A stretch of DNA of 64,000 nt, taken from the NCBI GenBank assembly GCA_905221615.1, contig CAJNDT010005915.1, positions 189,501 to 253,500 of the forward strand. The letters are read 5' to 3'. The translations under genes and the position numbers were made by a program. Position 1 is the first letter of the stretch, and each line of letters opens with the position of its first letter. The DNA comes from Symbiodinium sp. CCMP2592 (Eukaryota > Sar > Dinophyceae > Suessiales > Symbiodiniaceae). Under the pieces are notes generated by a model that saw only the letters and a list, made by a program, of their open reading frames with translations, searched no databases and was not told the origin of the DNA. This document shows positions 1-11,578 of this stretch, piece after piece.

Positions 1-197
1 GGGCTGCCTTAGATGTTCGGTTGGCGCTCCACAAGCCGCACAGGGGAACTACGGACCCTGGACATAGGGGCGGAGTTCCAGATTTTGTCGGGAGGGAGCG
101 AGGACCGAGACACTTCTGAACAGAGTGTAAGAGGCCCTCACCGGGCGAGGGCTGGTGAAGGGGCTCGCTCTCTGGTGGGTGAGTGTACTGGGTTGGG

Positions 198-333
198 TCA
201 CCGGCTTCCTAGAGGGAAGTGAGGCGACCAACGAGCGAAGCTCGCTCGGCACCAGCCACCTCGACAGAAAAAGCTTGCAGTGTCCGCGTGCGGGGTGGTA
301 GGGCGCGGGCATGCGAACGTGTCCGGTTGTTAT
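198..333. repeat. Direct repeat, copy 1 (136 bp)
   Basis: This segment recurs at 996-1135 in the same orientation with about nine substitutions and one 4-nt indel. It contains a small perfect hairpin (CGAGCG / CGCTCG). On the minus strand both copies read the same open peptide of about 31 residues, beginning near PYHPARGHCK. The identity of the repeated unit is unknown. Confidence 0.8.
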
Positions 334-995
334 GCCAACCGATACGTTTGCCGGAGGCTGGATGACTCACTTCACGTGACCGCTTCCGAGCCGTGGCTCG
401 AGGGTGCCTCCGGGAACCAGGCGGGGTCTCCACCCCCCCTGGGCCGTGAAGGCACCAAGGGGAAAATCCGTTTTCTCCCACCCGCCCAACCGTGGCATGC
501 GGATTTTCATTGCTTCAGTTTCTTCCGAGCAAAGCTGGGGGGAAACCACGGGGAATCCCAGGGAGACTCATCAACGAGGCTCCATTAGGGGATAAACCTT
601 GCTAACCTCTTCGGGTGAAGCTCGGCGTTATCCCTAGGCGCTCGAGGCGTGCCCCTCCAAGCTTGGACTCCCTACGGCGTGGTGCGGCTTGTGGTGGAGC
701 TGGAAGTTTTAGGGTCTCCGGGGTCCCCTTCCCCCGTTGACGCCCTGTGGGCTACCTCTTAACGGGTGCTCCCGGCTGACCTCCTTTCGGGGACGTGGAC
801 ACCCGGGGGAGCACCTAGGACCTCTAATAAAAAGGGGGGGTTGCTCATATGCTCTAAATGTACCCGCCTTGGTACTGAAGTGGAGAAGCAAGAAGTGGGA
901 GGCGAGGAGAAGACAGGCGGGCCCACTGGCGAAGGCCGGTGTCGGGCTCATTCGGCTCCTCGTCTAAAGTTGAAGAGAGGTTGAGCTGTAAGCTT

Positions 996-1135
996 TCACC
1001 GGCTTCCCAGAGGGAAGCAGGTGAGGCGACCAACGAGCGAAGCTCGCTCGGGACCAGCCACCTCGAGAGAAAAACCTTGCAGTGTCCGCGTGCCGGGTGG
1101 TAGGGCGGGGGCACGCGAACGCGTGCGGTTGTTAT
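996..1135. repeat. Direct repeat, copy 2 (140 bp)
   Basis: Second copy of the 198-333 repeat. It has a 4-nt insertion (CAGG) after the shared GAGGGAAG. The roughly 660 bp between the copies is GC-rich, with G and C runs, and shows no recognisable gene. Confidence 0.8.
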
Positions 1136-1295
1136 TCTGGTGCTCTCATTTGTCGGCGAAGTGCCTGCTAGTGAAAAGCTCTGCCTGCCAGGTCCAGGTC
1201 CAGTCGGAAGCTGTCGCGGCCTTTATCTTGTCATGCTGTGATTGCATTCCGGAAACGGACACCACTCGACTGTAATGTAGGGACTCTCAGACTCT

Positions 1296-2886
1296 CAGGC
1301 GTGCTTTGACATTTCTACACCGCGGAGCATCAAGTCACCATGGGCAGAGAGCCCGGAGGCGGGGTTCTGCCAGCGCGCCCGCGCCGCCGTTGCACGAATT
1401 TGCCGGATGCCAGGCTGCTCCAGTGGCTGAAGTGGCTGGAGCAGAGCAATCGGGACTCTTGGCCGAGAACAGGCCCGGGACTTGAGTACGGCTAACCCAG
1501 ACAAAGCTGGCCCGCCAATTGCACAGAGATGAGCAGTCAAGATGTGGGGTTTCATTGAGCGACCTCAAGATCTCATGGGGCACTGCAAATCAATCTGCCT
1601 CTCCAAGCTGGCTCGGCTTCAAAACCACGCTGCCACACCCAAGGAATTTCGTGGTCTTGCCATGTCTCCTTGTGCTACTGTAGACAGAGCTGGCTGCTCA
1701 ACTGAGACCCGCTCTCGCAAGCTCTTATGTCTTCATGGCGGCGACCTCCCACTTTAGGCTCTCTGTCCGTTGCTGGATCATGCGCTCTAGCTCGCTCTGT
1801 CTCCCTCCCACAGGGTCGCCCCACAACAGTGCCCGCGAGCCAATGTCTCGAACGGACTTCGGGCGCACTTGTCTACTACCAATGACCATCATCCAAGGGC
1901 ATCCAAGAGCACCTGGCAGCCCAAGCCCAACATACTATAACCCATCCCGGAACACCCCTGACGTTGTCCGGACCACCGGTGCAAAATGCGCACCACATTG
2001 TGGCTGTAGCACGGCGGGAACGCGTATCGCAAACTATGCGTGGCACTCTGCCGGGATCGCAGTTCATGAAGTTTGAGAGCACCAAGCCACACTGGTTTTT
2101 GAATTCGGCTTCCCGGGCTGCGGAAAGAACACGGCTTTTGTCCGAAACTTGCATCGCACCACCGCCTAAGCCACGGAACCGGCGCGGGCGCATACAGCGG
2201 GTGCTTCGCAGGATCAGAGATTTAGTCCCTTTGCTTGAAGGGCAAGAACCCCACAGTAGGACTGCACAAGGGGGACTGTCTTCCATTGTCATTTGTCTCT
2301 TGATCAAATTGTAGTTGTATGACCTCATGATATCGAAACCGTCCAAGTATGCTTTCGAACATTTCTGCAATCGAAGGTCGAACAGCTGGAGTTTGCAAGG
2401 TGGGCAGAGGCTTGGTGATGAATATCAAAGTCCAAGCGACGACGGTCTGCCGGGAACCTCCAAGCGAAAGAACTTGTGGACGGCATGCCGGGACAGCTCA
2501 ATTTTGCCAACCGAGAGCACCATCAGCTCCGTGCGAGCCACGAGCCACGGCGGCCTTGTCGTGCCGCATGCTTCTTGACGTCGTCGGGAGGTCGGAAGTC
2601 GTCGTGCGTCACTGTGCGCAGCTGAGCTCAAAAAGACGTCTACGAAGTGACCTTCTCGCGACTCTCATCCGAATTGAAAGTCCATGTCGCCTTGTTTGTT
2701 TGCTCGATCTTTTCGCTTCGCCTAAATGAATGCTGCGTCCAACGAGAAGTCTTGCTCCGTGCTTTCAGGCTCCTGTCACCGACTTAAGTTATAAGTTATA
2801 ATCAGTCAAGTTCCCCGCTTGGCTTTTGTGCATTTGGGGATGCCCAGGTTGACCGCGCTTTAGGCACGAATGGTTACCAGTACTAG
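1296..2886. other. No confident gene
   Basis: Open frames occur on both strands but none carries a motif I recognise. A plus-strand stretch near 1350-1490 (Ala/Pro-rich) and a minus-strand stretch near 2230-2430 look mildly protein-like and could be exons. Neither can be assigned. Confidence 0.4.
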
Positions 2887-3040
2887 TTTCCGAGGCTGTT
2901 GCGTGAGCGACTCTCTGCTTTCGAGGAGGAGAAGGCTGAATTCCTCTTGCTCCTGCTAAACTTCAAACAGCTCGAGAGACTGCGGCTCAACTGCCACAAC
3001 CCGGTGTCCAGGCAACTTCCCTCCAAGCTTTACGCGAACA
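2887..3040 (+). CDS. Exon-like segment, helical, unassigned
   Basis: An open plus-strand frame of about 50 codons reads as an amphipathic Leu/Glu/Arg-rich helix (EEEKAEFLLLLLNFKQLERL, then RLNCHNPVSRQLPSKLYANK). It follows a TAG acceptor-like site and ends at a GT dinucleotide near 3040. It is too short for a family call and resembles a coiled-coil or helical-repeat exon. It is called coding only from composition and an uninterrupted frame. Confidence 0.4.
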
Positions 3041-3059
3041 AGTGATGCTGCTTGCCAGC

Positions 3060-4490
3060 CAGTTGCTCAGTCCTGATGCCTAAATGGCGAAAGGTGCACT
3101 CATGTCGGCAGCAAGCTGATTCTGCAGTCGAGATTCGTTCGAATTGAGGAATAGCGCCTCGTCATGCTCAGGAGAGAACTACGATCTCAAGCATGGAGTT
3201 CGCCAAGCCGAGGCCGGGATTGCTCACCCAAGCCCATTTGCAGCACTGCGTCCAGCATCACTAAACACGCTGCTGGAGCAGCACGGTGAAGTTGGCGATT
3301 TGTGGGAAGTTTGCTGTGAAAGCATGGGAAGGCGCCCCTCGTGCAAGCCAAGGAGCATCGTTTGTAGACACTGCGGTGATGAGCCACGTTCTGTTTGGCA
3401 TGGAAGGTTTGTGAGACACCAGGGAAAGCCGGAAGGTCCTAAGGATGAGGTAAGGTCGTAGGGTCTAAACACTACGTTGGCAAGCATCGCAGCATCCCTT
3501 GATTCCTTCCAGGAGGTGCCTGCCGGCTCGGGAGCTGCATCCGAAGGCGCCCAGCACATGCTCTGCATGGTTTTTGGCCTCTCGGTCTCCAAGTCGGATA
3601 AGGGCAATGAAGTATGTGGAAAGAAGAACAAAATCCTGCAGGCTTCCAGCCCCAAGGCCTGTGCCAAACAGGTCAAAGACAACAAACCTGGAAGCCCAGG
3701 AAGCGGCAGGAAGCAGCTTCATTTGCTGCACCCGTCAGTGTTCGCTACATGAAAGCCAAAGTCTCACTGCGAACTTGGGACAGGTTGTGCAGCAATTTGA
3801 CTAGCCGAGCTCTAGCAGTGTGTGCTAGCTGTGCCAATCCATGTCCTGCAGGTGACCAAAGGTGGTGGCAATGCCGGCTCGAGCTTGGTGATACTTCGGG
3901 GGCACGGCTCAAGATGAAGTTCGGATCCATTGGCTTGAGCGAAACAAGGGCACATGTCTACGCTAATCATTTCGCGCCAGGCTGTCTGCCATCTTTTCTC
4001 CGTTCTTGACTGTCTCGGCCCCGGGCGTGCAAGAGCGAGAATCCGTGTCGTTCCGCCGGGTGCTTCCGAGGAAGGAGACATGCGTGAAATCCATGCGCAG
4101 CTCGGGACTCTGTCGCAGATTCGCAGTCCCCGAGGAGAGCGCAGCTGCAGCGCTCAGGTCTCGCTTGGACGAAGCCGACGGCCGAAACGAGGGCTGATCC
4201 GATTGCTTCTCCAACCAGTCAGTGTGACTGAGTGACTGACTTTTCTTTCCGCTGATGCAAAACAAGCCATACCATGCAGCGCATTGCGTGCGGTTGGGGA
4301 ACCTGTTTGAGTGCAGTTGCGTACCACAGCCATGGATGCAGTTCAGAATCTGTGGATCACAGGACATCCGCAATCGCTCCTTGCGCCCTGGTGGCTTTTT
4401 CGATTCCTGGGACTTCCGGACATGGGCAGCTGCGGGCTTAATTATGCATTGCACAGGACACCAGCTCAAGACTGGTTTGTTGCAAGCAGC
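3060..4490. other. Unassigned region with scattered coding-like stretches
   Basis: Short plus-strand frames near 3480-3750, 3850-3910 and 4330-4500 have protein-like composition and follow CAG acceptor-like sites. They cannot be joined into a gene or assigned. No RNA gene was seen. Confidence 0.3.
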
Positions 4491-4559
4491 TTGAAGCGGG
4501 ACAGGGGTAAAACAAAATTAAATACGGATCAACAAAATTAAATAAGGATCAAAAAAATT

Positions 4560-4990
4560 AAAGCACCAGAGACGGCAGGAAGGAAGGAAGAAAAGAAAGC
4601 CTCGCAAGCAAGCAAGCAAGAGAGAGAGAGAGTGAGAGCCCGGGCGCGGGCGCTGATCCGCCCCTACGCCCGGCAGAGAGTGAGAGAGAGAGAGAGAAAG
4701 CAAGAAAGGAAGGAAGACAGAAAGAAAGCAAGAACGAAAGAGAGAACGAAAGAACAAACGAAAGAACAAACGAAAGAAAGAACGAACGAAAGAACGAAAG
4801 AAATAAAACAACAAAGAACGCAAGAAATAAAGAAAGGAAGGAAGGACGGGAGTATGAAATGAATAAAGAAAGAACCACAGAAAGAAAGAAAAGGGATGAA
4901 CGAGCGAAATAAAGAAAGAAATCCAGAAGAAACAAGCAACATTGGAAAAGACGAAGGAGAAAGAACATGAAATAATCACAGAAAGAAAGG
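4560..4990. repeat. Purine-rich GAAA/GAAC low-complexity tract
   Basis: More than 400 bp of GAAAGAAA, GAAC and GCAA short repeats on the plus strand, interrupted only by a GC-rich patch near 4640-4675. The long antisense frame of Phe/Leu/Ser here is a consequence of the repeat, not a gene. Confidence 0.9.
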
Positions 4991-4999
4991 TACGAGCAA

Positions 5000-5330
5000 T
5001 AGGATACTACATAGGCGAGTATACTACAATATAGTTATATACCATAACATAATATAACATAATGTAACCTAATGTTATATAATATACTAATATTATGTTG
5101 TATATGTACACACTATATTGTACGATGTTACAATGTACTACACTATAAACTAAGATGTTGTTTTGTTCTATGTCATATTCTGTTCTATTGCATCGTTGTC
5201 TTTTATTTTGTTATTATATGCTATAAGAAGCAATGTTATGTTATGTCAGAAAATGTCACGCTATTCTTGTGATGTCGAACCATCTTATGTCGCTCTTATG
5301 GTTTACTATGTTATATTAAGTTAGGTGTTA
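5000..5330. other. AT-rich spacer
   Basis: AT-rich sequence with imperfect TATAATATAACATAATG-like repetition. Nothing coding was recognised. Confidence 0.6.
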
Positions 5331-5589
5331 ACGGAAGAAGAGACACGAACAGGCACGGAAGAACAAAAGACCCACCGCCGCAGTTGTCGAGCCGTGCAAG
5401 CTTGATTCAAAGAGTGTTTTCGAAGCCCATCAGGCGATCGTTGTGTCTGCAAATGGGCCCCGCGCTGTTTTAAGCCCTGCAGGGTTGCTTTGAAGCATAT
5501 GGCCTTTTATGGCCCTTCTTGAAACCCATCACACGAGCATTGTGTTTGCAAATGGGGGGGGGCTCCGCCCTTGTAGATACATGCTGAAC

Positions 5590-5790
5590 CAGAACCGCCA
5601 AATGAGGGGGCGTGTTTGAGATAGATGATGAAGCGGAATCGCCTCTGAGGGGGCGTGTTTAAGATATAGGGTGAGCCGGAGTCGCCAAACGAGGGGGCGT
5701 GTTTAAGATACATGAGGAACCGGAATCGCCGTGTTTAAGATATACGCTGAACAGGAAACGCCAAATGAGAAGGCGTGTTCTAGACATATG
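5590..5790. repeat. Tandem repeat, 43-44 bp period
   Basis: Five copies of a unit centred on GAGGGGGCGTGTTTAAGATA followed by a GAACCGGAATCGCC-like stretch. The shared CGTGTTT lies at 5611, 5654, 5698, 5730 and 5774. The fourth copy has lost about 12 bp. Confidence 0.85.
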
Positions 5791-5794
5791 AGGG

Positions 5795-5796
<2 letters not shown>

Positions 5797-5833
<37 letters not shown>

Positions 5834-5895
5834 GCTACTACTACTGCTACTACAACTACAACCACAACCACAACCACAACGCCAACAACAACACG
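5797..5895. repeat. Trinucleotide microsatellite (ACT)n then (AAC)n
   Basis: A run of ACT triplets with a few GCT interruptions grades into ACA/AAC and CAACCA units. Confidence 0.95.
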
Positions 5896-5904
5896 ACTAG
5901 GCAA

Positions 5905-6115
5905 CGTATGTTTTCCTTCTGAAAACCTGAAGAAATGACACTAACGCCAGACGTAATAGGAAAATAGTGTTTTTCACAAGAAAAACCAATGAACACTTAA
6001 AGAAATAACACGGAATCTGTAGGAAAATCGTGTTTTCCCAAGGAGAAACCAAGCAAATCGTCAGGAAATGAAAGAGCATCCGTAGGAAAATAGTGTTTCC
6101 CTTTGGAAAAACTCA
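5905..6115. repeat. Tandem repeat, about 63 bp period
   Basis: Three clear copies of GTAGGAAAATAGTGTTTTCC (starting near 5950, 6016 and 6079), plus a degraded first copy near 5905. A GAAATGACA-like stretch lies between copies. Confidence 0.75.
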
Positions 6116-6515
6116 GGAATTGCTGTATTTAAAATACTTTAACTTTTTGTTTTGATGCCCCTGCACCGGGAATTGCCGTATATTAAATGATGTATTTTTT
6201 TATCCTTATTCTAATCTTTTTAGATCCTTCCATTTAGTTTTGTTCGATTCTTATTTAATGTTTTGTTGATCCCTCACTGAAGCCCAAGCTCCTATCGGTC
6301 TGTCTGTCTGCACAACCCTCCATGTGCACACCATGCACGTTTATGCTTGTTTACGTTTTCGCACATGCACCGGCCCACGCTTGCACCAGACATGCACATT
6401 ATCGTACGTATCTTTGTACAGATTTCGAAATCTTCATCTACATTAACCATACAATTAACTAATTCATCATGAAATATCTGTCTCTCCAATGTTACTGGTA
6501 GATATGACATGCATG

Positions 6516-6720
6516 ACCAACATATATATATATATATATATATGTCTATACACATACATGCATGTGTGTATATATGTATATATGTATATACGTATATATG
6601 TATATATGCATATATGTATATGTATATGTATATGTATTTCTATTCATGTGACATCGTGAAAAGATGTAAATAAATAAATAAATATATATATATATATATA
6701 CGTACACATGATTGCAGTAT
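6516..6720. repeat. AT-rich microsatellites
   Basis: (AT)n at about 6522-6543, TATATG/TGTATA arrays to about 6640, then AAATA and (AT)n to about 6702. Confidence 0.95.
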
Positions 6721-7586
6721 TTGTACATACGCATGTGCATGTGCAGATTTCGTTGTGGACATGATACCTTCTGCAACTTGAAGGTGCATGCTTGGAAGCA
6801 TGCCTGCCTGCATGCATGAAGCGCCTGTGTCAGCCTCTAGATGTCTCCAGTAACAGTATGTAGATAGTTTCATCACGATATATGCAGGTGCACGTTTCTC
6901 CGGGTCCATCCATGTGCCAAATTTCCTGCGTGCATGTTTATGCGTCAATTTTGTTGCTCTGGAGGAGAACTCAATCCTGCTGGCTTAGTCAAGGTCTTGA
7001 AGTTGGTGCTCACGCTTGAAAGAACAGGAGTCGGTGCTGGATCTCCATGTGCTTGGCGGTGGGTGGGCGATCGTAGCGTGAGAAACTGTGGCTTTCGTGG
7101 CCCGCTTCTACGTGTTGAGGGTCTCTGCTCGCGAGCCGATAGCGCTCTGACCATCGGAAGTCTTCGATTCGAGCGAACGATGGGTGGGCCAGTCGAGTGC
7201 ACTCCGCCGCAGCGAACAGAGCATCATCTGTCTTTCGTGTTAGTGCCAGCACTGCATCTAAGGATGGTAGGTTTCGTAAGTGGTTGGACTATTTTCGTAG
7301 TCCTTACAGGGCGTTCGGCTTCAGCAAAGCTGCAAGCTGTTCAAAGACTTTCGGTGTTTGGTGGCCGGGTAGGAAGCACATGCACAGCCAGCAAGGAATC
7401 TCGACGTAACTCATGAGAGGAGAAACCATCCCGGGCAGGACTTTACATGAACTTACTTGACCAACTCCCCCGAAATCGTATGCTGAGTTTTGCTGCCTCA
7501 CGTGTGAAGCCTCCTTTTTCTCATCAATCCTCTTCTTGCAGCCCGACATAATTGGATTGGGCGGTGCCCACGTAGGGGAGAGAGAG

Positions 7587-7890
7587 ATGAGCACTGAGTG
7601 TCCCTCGTTGTTCCGGATTGAGGTTGTTGCATTCCTGTTTGTGGATGCTTGGGTGTCCAACCTGTTGCTCAAGGACGCCAGCCTCGTGGAGCTATGTTGA
7701 ATTGAGTGATCAGAAGCCTGTCGAGGAGTTCTCTGGCGTGACCAGGGGCATCTGCAAAGCCGCATCCGTGGCAATCGTGTACCTTCCTGTTTTCATTTCA
7801 GACATCACTCGTCATGAAGACTCGCCTGAACCGCTGCTTCGCTCGATGTGCTCGTTGTTGCAGAGCGATATGCTCTGTGCCAGAATGCTA
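7587..7890 (+). CDS. Two exon-like segments, unassigned
   Basis: From an ATG at 7587 a 37-codon frame reads MSTECPSLFRIEVVAFLFVD and continues to a stop at 7698. A second coding-like stretch (HEDSPEPLLRSMCSLLQSDM) follows a strong acceptor-like TTTTCATTTCAG ending at 7801. They may be exons of one gene but the junction phase could not be fixed. Function is not recognised. Confidence 0.3.
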
Positions 7891-8049
7891 CAGTGACAGC
7901 AATCACGTCTCACTAGCAGACGTCGGCCTGGAATCCATATCTCACTGCAGAAGCTTCCCAAGTCCGCGCGACAGCGGAAACGAGGCGCTTGAAAGCCCAT
8001 GCAAAGCCAGAAGCATGTACATCTGCTAATCTTCCCGTCCTGTGGACGC

Positions 8050-8158
8050 AAATGGCATTCCTGCGGCGCCTGTCGGCCGCGGGCGGTGCTCCTTGGAGGG
8101 ATATACTCTGCACAACATCACCCTCAGTGGATGAGGCAAGCATGCACCATTTCAGCTG
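8050..8158 (+). CDS. Short open frame, possible first exon
   Basis: An ATG at 8050 opens 35 codons beginning MAFLRRLSAAGGAPWRDILC, with coding-like codon use. Several overlapping plus-strand frames follow to about 8700, including one of 159 codons at 8226-8705 that contains a Trp/His-rich stretch. None has a recognisable domain. Confidence 0.25.
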
Positions 8159-9097
8159 ACATCATGTGGTGGAATGTGCATGACGTTCAATGGGCTGCAT
8201 CAAGACGGCTAGCAACGCTACATGAATGCAGCTTTCAAGTAAGGATGCACCACACAGTAGCAGTTGGATTGCATTGCTTGGCAGCGCTTTGTTTGGCCTG
8301 TGGCATCAGAAGCATCACATCCGCAGGCTGGTTTTATGGCTGGACCATGGGGCGAGTGCCTGGCAGAGGCCACATGCTCTGCAAGAAACCGGCCCTTTCA
8401 TTCTGAGTCACATGGAGGCCACCGTCTGCGAACACACCGAGTCTAATCGGGGTCAGGCCGGAGAGGCTGGAGCAGGGCTGGGACGTGGCACAGTGCTCAG
8501 AAGCTCTCCGGAGACGGCCTCTAAACGCGGAGAACAGGTCATCGACTTCCTGGTCAGCTGCGGCCATCGTCACTTCGTAAAGGCTGCAGATAAGCTCGAA
8601 AGGCGGGTTGGTGCTGGCAACGGTGATGATTTTATTTTTTCTCTGATGTGGCAGGGCAACGCACAAAGCAATGCGAAACGGGGGAATTCACGCCTGTCCA
8701 CCTGATGCGAAGGTTCCTGAGGCCGAAAAAACTTGACTGCAAATTTCGTTCACGATTCCGATTTACTGTGCGATCAGATTCTTCAGATGATGTTGCACTC
8801 CGGAGGTCTGGAGGGTTGCGGGACACGGTCTCGCCCAGGCATGGCATGCAGTTGAGCTTGTAGCCATCCAACGTCGAGGGTGTAACATACTTCTATCACA
8901 ACAAGAGTCCACACTGTTCATGCAGCTTGTACTTCAGTCATTTGCCCATCGATGTGGTTTCTGTTGCAGACTTCTCAACCAGTTGAAGCACAAACTGCAC
9001 TCGCGGCCGGATACACAACACCATTGAGGCGGAGTGTTGAGCATAGCCGTGGCTGCTTGCATAGGCATTCAAACTGACTTGCTTCTTGCGTCACAGG

Positions 9098-9190
9098 AAA
9101 TTAATGATATAGTGATGCAACAGGAATCTGTGATCCCGGCTGGTGCCTTAGACTCCGGTCGACGTCGTAACGAAACATGCAGTAGCAGGG
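9098..9190 (+). CDS. Exon-like segment, unassigned
   Basis: After a TTGCGTCACAG acceptor-like site the frame reads EINDIVMQQESVIPAGALDS. It is coding by composition only. Confidence 0.25.
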
Positions 9191-9705
9191 CGAGTATGCG
9201 GTGTCTCCGGTGCCAGCTGGGGCAGAGATGGGCGGGAGCAAGATGATCGGTGAGTAGGAAATCCTCCTCCCGCGTGCATGCTGCTTGTTCTAGCCCCTCG
9301 ATCTCCTGGAGCAGTCCATTCGATCAAACCGCCACTTTTACGACCACCGCCAGACCGTCACCACCACAGGACCGTTATCATCACAGCTTACCCCGCAGAA
9401 CCCCAACCAGTGAAAGGAACACCTAGAGATACCTAGAGTCCCCACACTCCAGGACCATCCAGACTCCCAAGATCTCCCAAGACCCACGATCAGCACTCCA
9501 GACCATGCAATTAGGCGAAACAAGCATCCCACCCAAAGTGGGCACAGACTGTGGAGCACTACACTCTCGAATTCGCGAAATTCTTGAACACCTCAGAACG
9601 CACGTCCTTGTTTTTTTTGAATCACTTCAAGCCTCTGGCAGGCTTAGCCGTATCCCTTTGATCCTGGAAGGTCGGGATATCCAACAGGAAACAGATCGGG
9701 CAGCT

Positions 9706-9792
9706 CCAGCAGCTCAAGCTCAAGATCGAGCTCAAGCTCAAGTTCGAGCTCGAGCTCAAGCTCAAGCTCAAGCTCCAGAAGCAGCTCCAGAG
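9706..9792. repeat. AGCTCA hexanucleotide repeat
   Basis: Imperfect tandem AGCTCA/AGCTCG units. They give Ala-Gln repeats on the plus strand and Glu-Leu repeats on the minus strand, both artefacts of the repeat. Confidence 0.9.
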
Positions 9793-10159
9793 GCACGCGC
9801 TCAGTTGCGCACAGGCAGTCGCGGAGCTTCATGAATCTTCAAATTTTTACCAATGTTATATAAGCGACCATTGACCATTCCTTTCGCTATGAGAACCTTG
9901 AGTATGAAAGTGGCGGATAGTCGAAGTTCAAGCATCACGGTACTTCAGGTCTTGATCCCGAGACCAAATCTGCTTGCCGGAGTGCGCCGCAGAACGGCAG
10001 GACTTCACCTGTACTGGGGGATGTTCGCCTTGTTACTTGCAGTTCAGAGATCATTCACATTCTTGGTTGTTGACCAGTTCCGTGGACATGTCCTAAATTG
10101 TCTTGCGTGCGTCTGCTGGTCGGTCTGCCCCAGATGCTGGTTGGCATAGCTTCGAGCGT

Positions 10160-10260
10160 GAGGATAGACATGCTGCTGGAAGTGCACGTTTCGGAGCTTC
10201 CCCTTGGCGTGGTTGCAGAACTTTCGAAACGAGGCGAATTCAACGCCGCATTGCAGAGCA
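10160..10260 (+). CDS. Exon-like segment, unassigned
   Basis: The plus-strand frame reads IDMLLEVHVSELPLGVVAEL then SKRGEFNAALQ, with coding-like codon use, ending near a GCAG. No family is recognised. Confidence 0.3.
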
Positions 10261-10382
10261 CCTCAGTGAAACTGACATGTCCCCCAGCTTGGTTGCTGTC
10301 AAGGTGCTGCCATAAGCTCAGCGACACTGCTCAAAACCAGTTTCCATTCAACATGGCTGGCCCTTTGGCTGCAATGCTCTAG

Positions 10383-11007
10383 ATGTGCTGCCCGGCAACC
10401 CGCATTGCGCGAGTTGTGCGTGTTCTGGTTATTTAGGAGGCCTGGATGTTCCAGAGATTAATGGAAATACGGAGGGCATGTGACACACGTCACAGGAAAA
10501 CGTTGAAGTTCCCAGTTGTGCCAGGGAGACTTTTGTCTATGAGAGTGTGAGCAGACGGCATGCAGGGACCGGAGGTCTCTGTTGCAGGCGTTGAAAAGAA
10601 GCACACTGCTTGAGCTCAGGTAGATGTCGAGCCGCCGTTGCAGGAGCAGAGCTCAAGTCAATTTGTGCGAGAATGTGGCTTCATTAGCGGAACTACGTGT
10701 TCGAGTCTCCGTTTAGTCTGAGGTGCTGTAATGCTGAGCTCTCGTCACGGTGGTATGAAGCATCACTCCTTGACCTGGCGGCTTCCGTTTGATCGTTTGA
10801 GAGGCCTTGCTTTTTACCAACACTCGCTCTTCCGCCTCGCGAACGTCAGAGCTGTTTCTGAACTAAGCTGAACAATGCATGCATACTGCCACTGTAGGAA
10901 ACTCATGGGAAAAGGGCGCTGAAATTAGGAACCCAGTGGGCATTAGCTTGTCTGGAACCATTCAAGACGTATCTAGATTGATCCGTGAGAAAAAGGGCCC
11001 ATAAAAG
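10383..11007. other. No feature seen
   Basis: No long open frame, repeat or RNA gene was recognised in this stretch. Confidence 0.5.
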
Positions 11008-11493
11008 TTAGGGCCGATGCGTCTTTTTCCGTCCAACAAACCCAGCAACGTCCCCGCCTAAGAATTCTCTGCGAATCTTAAGCTTGGAGACCGTGACTAG
11101 GTTTACGCCGCAGGATTGCATAGCCTTAATGACATACGTTTTCTTTATAAGGGCAAACCGCGACATTGGCATTCCCGGAGTCAAGAAGCCCCCAATAAAG
11201 CCATGCTTGATCACAAAGTCAGTTACTAAATCCACGACATCCTGCTGCCATCATCGACATTGGGTACATACCACTCCGGCCGTCATAGCCGGTAGATTCT
11301 TGGGCGTAGAACCCCAATTGATGTTTTCAAGCAAGACGTCACGATAGAAAGGCATATACATGCAAGCTTGCCCCAAAGCTGCATCGTATCGAGGATTTGT
11401 TTGACAAACGTGGTCCTGCAACACTCTGAGAATAGGAAGACCCCTTTGCAGACATTCCCACTTAGGGGATGTTTGTTCACTACAAATCCTCAA
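11008..11493 (-). pseudogene. Minus-strand coding remnant downstream of RNase H
   Basis: Two minus-strand frames, 11251-11493 and 11008-11235, lie in the same phase and are separated by one TGA. Together they make about 160 codons with protein-like composition (for example VTDFVIKHGFIGGFLTPGMP). They follow the RNase H fragment on the same strand and may belong to the same retroelement. The family is not recognised. Confidence 0.35.
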
Positions 11494-11578
11494 TGCGCAG
11501 CTGGATTGAAACCCGTGGGACTACATCGCTCGAAATAGGATGATTGGTACTTTCATGGCGGCGCCACGATGTGGAAAC

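Noticed and set aside
4518-4979. Long minus-strand Phe/Leu/Ser-rich frames resembling membrane proteins
   Set aside because: They are the antisense of a GAAA-type low-complexity tract; all frames are open for the same reason.
5659-5904. Val-rich minus-strand protein
   Set aside because: Translation of the trinucleotide microsatellite.
8226-8705. Ankyrin-like protein
   Set aside because: A single short LDHGAS-like match without any repeat periodicity.
9644-9832. Glu-Leu repeat protein on the minus strand
   Set aside because: Translation of the AGCTCA hexanucleotide repeat.
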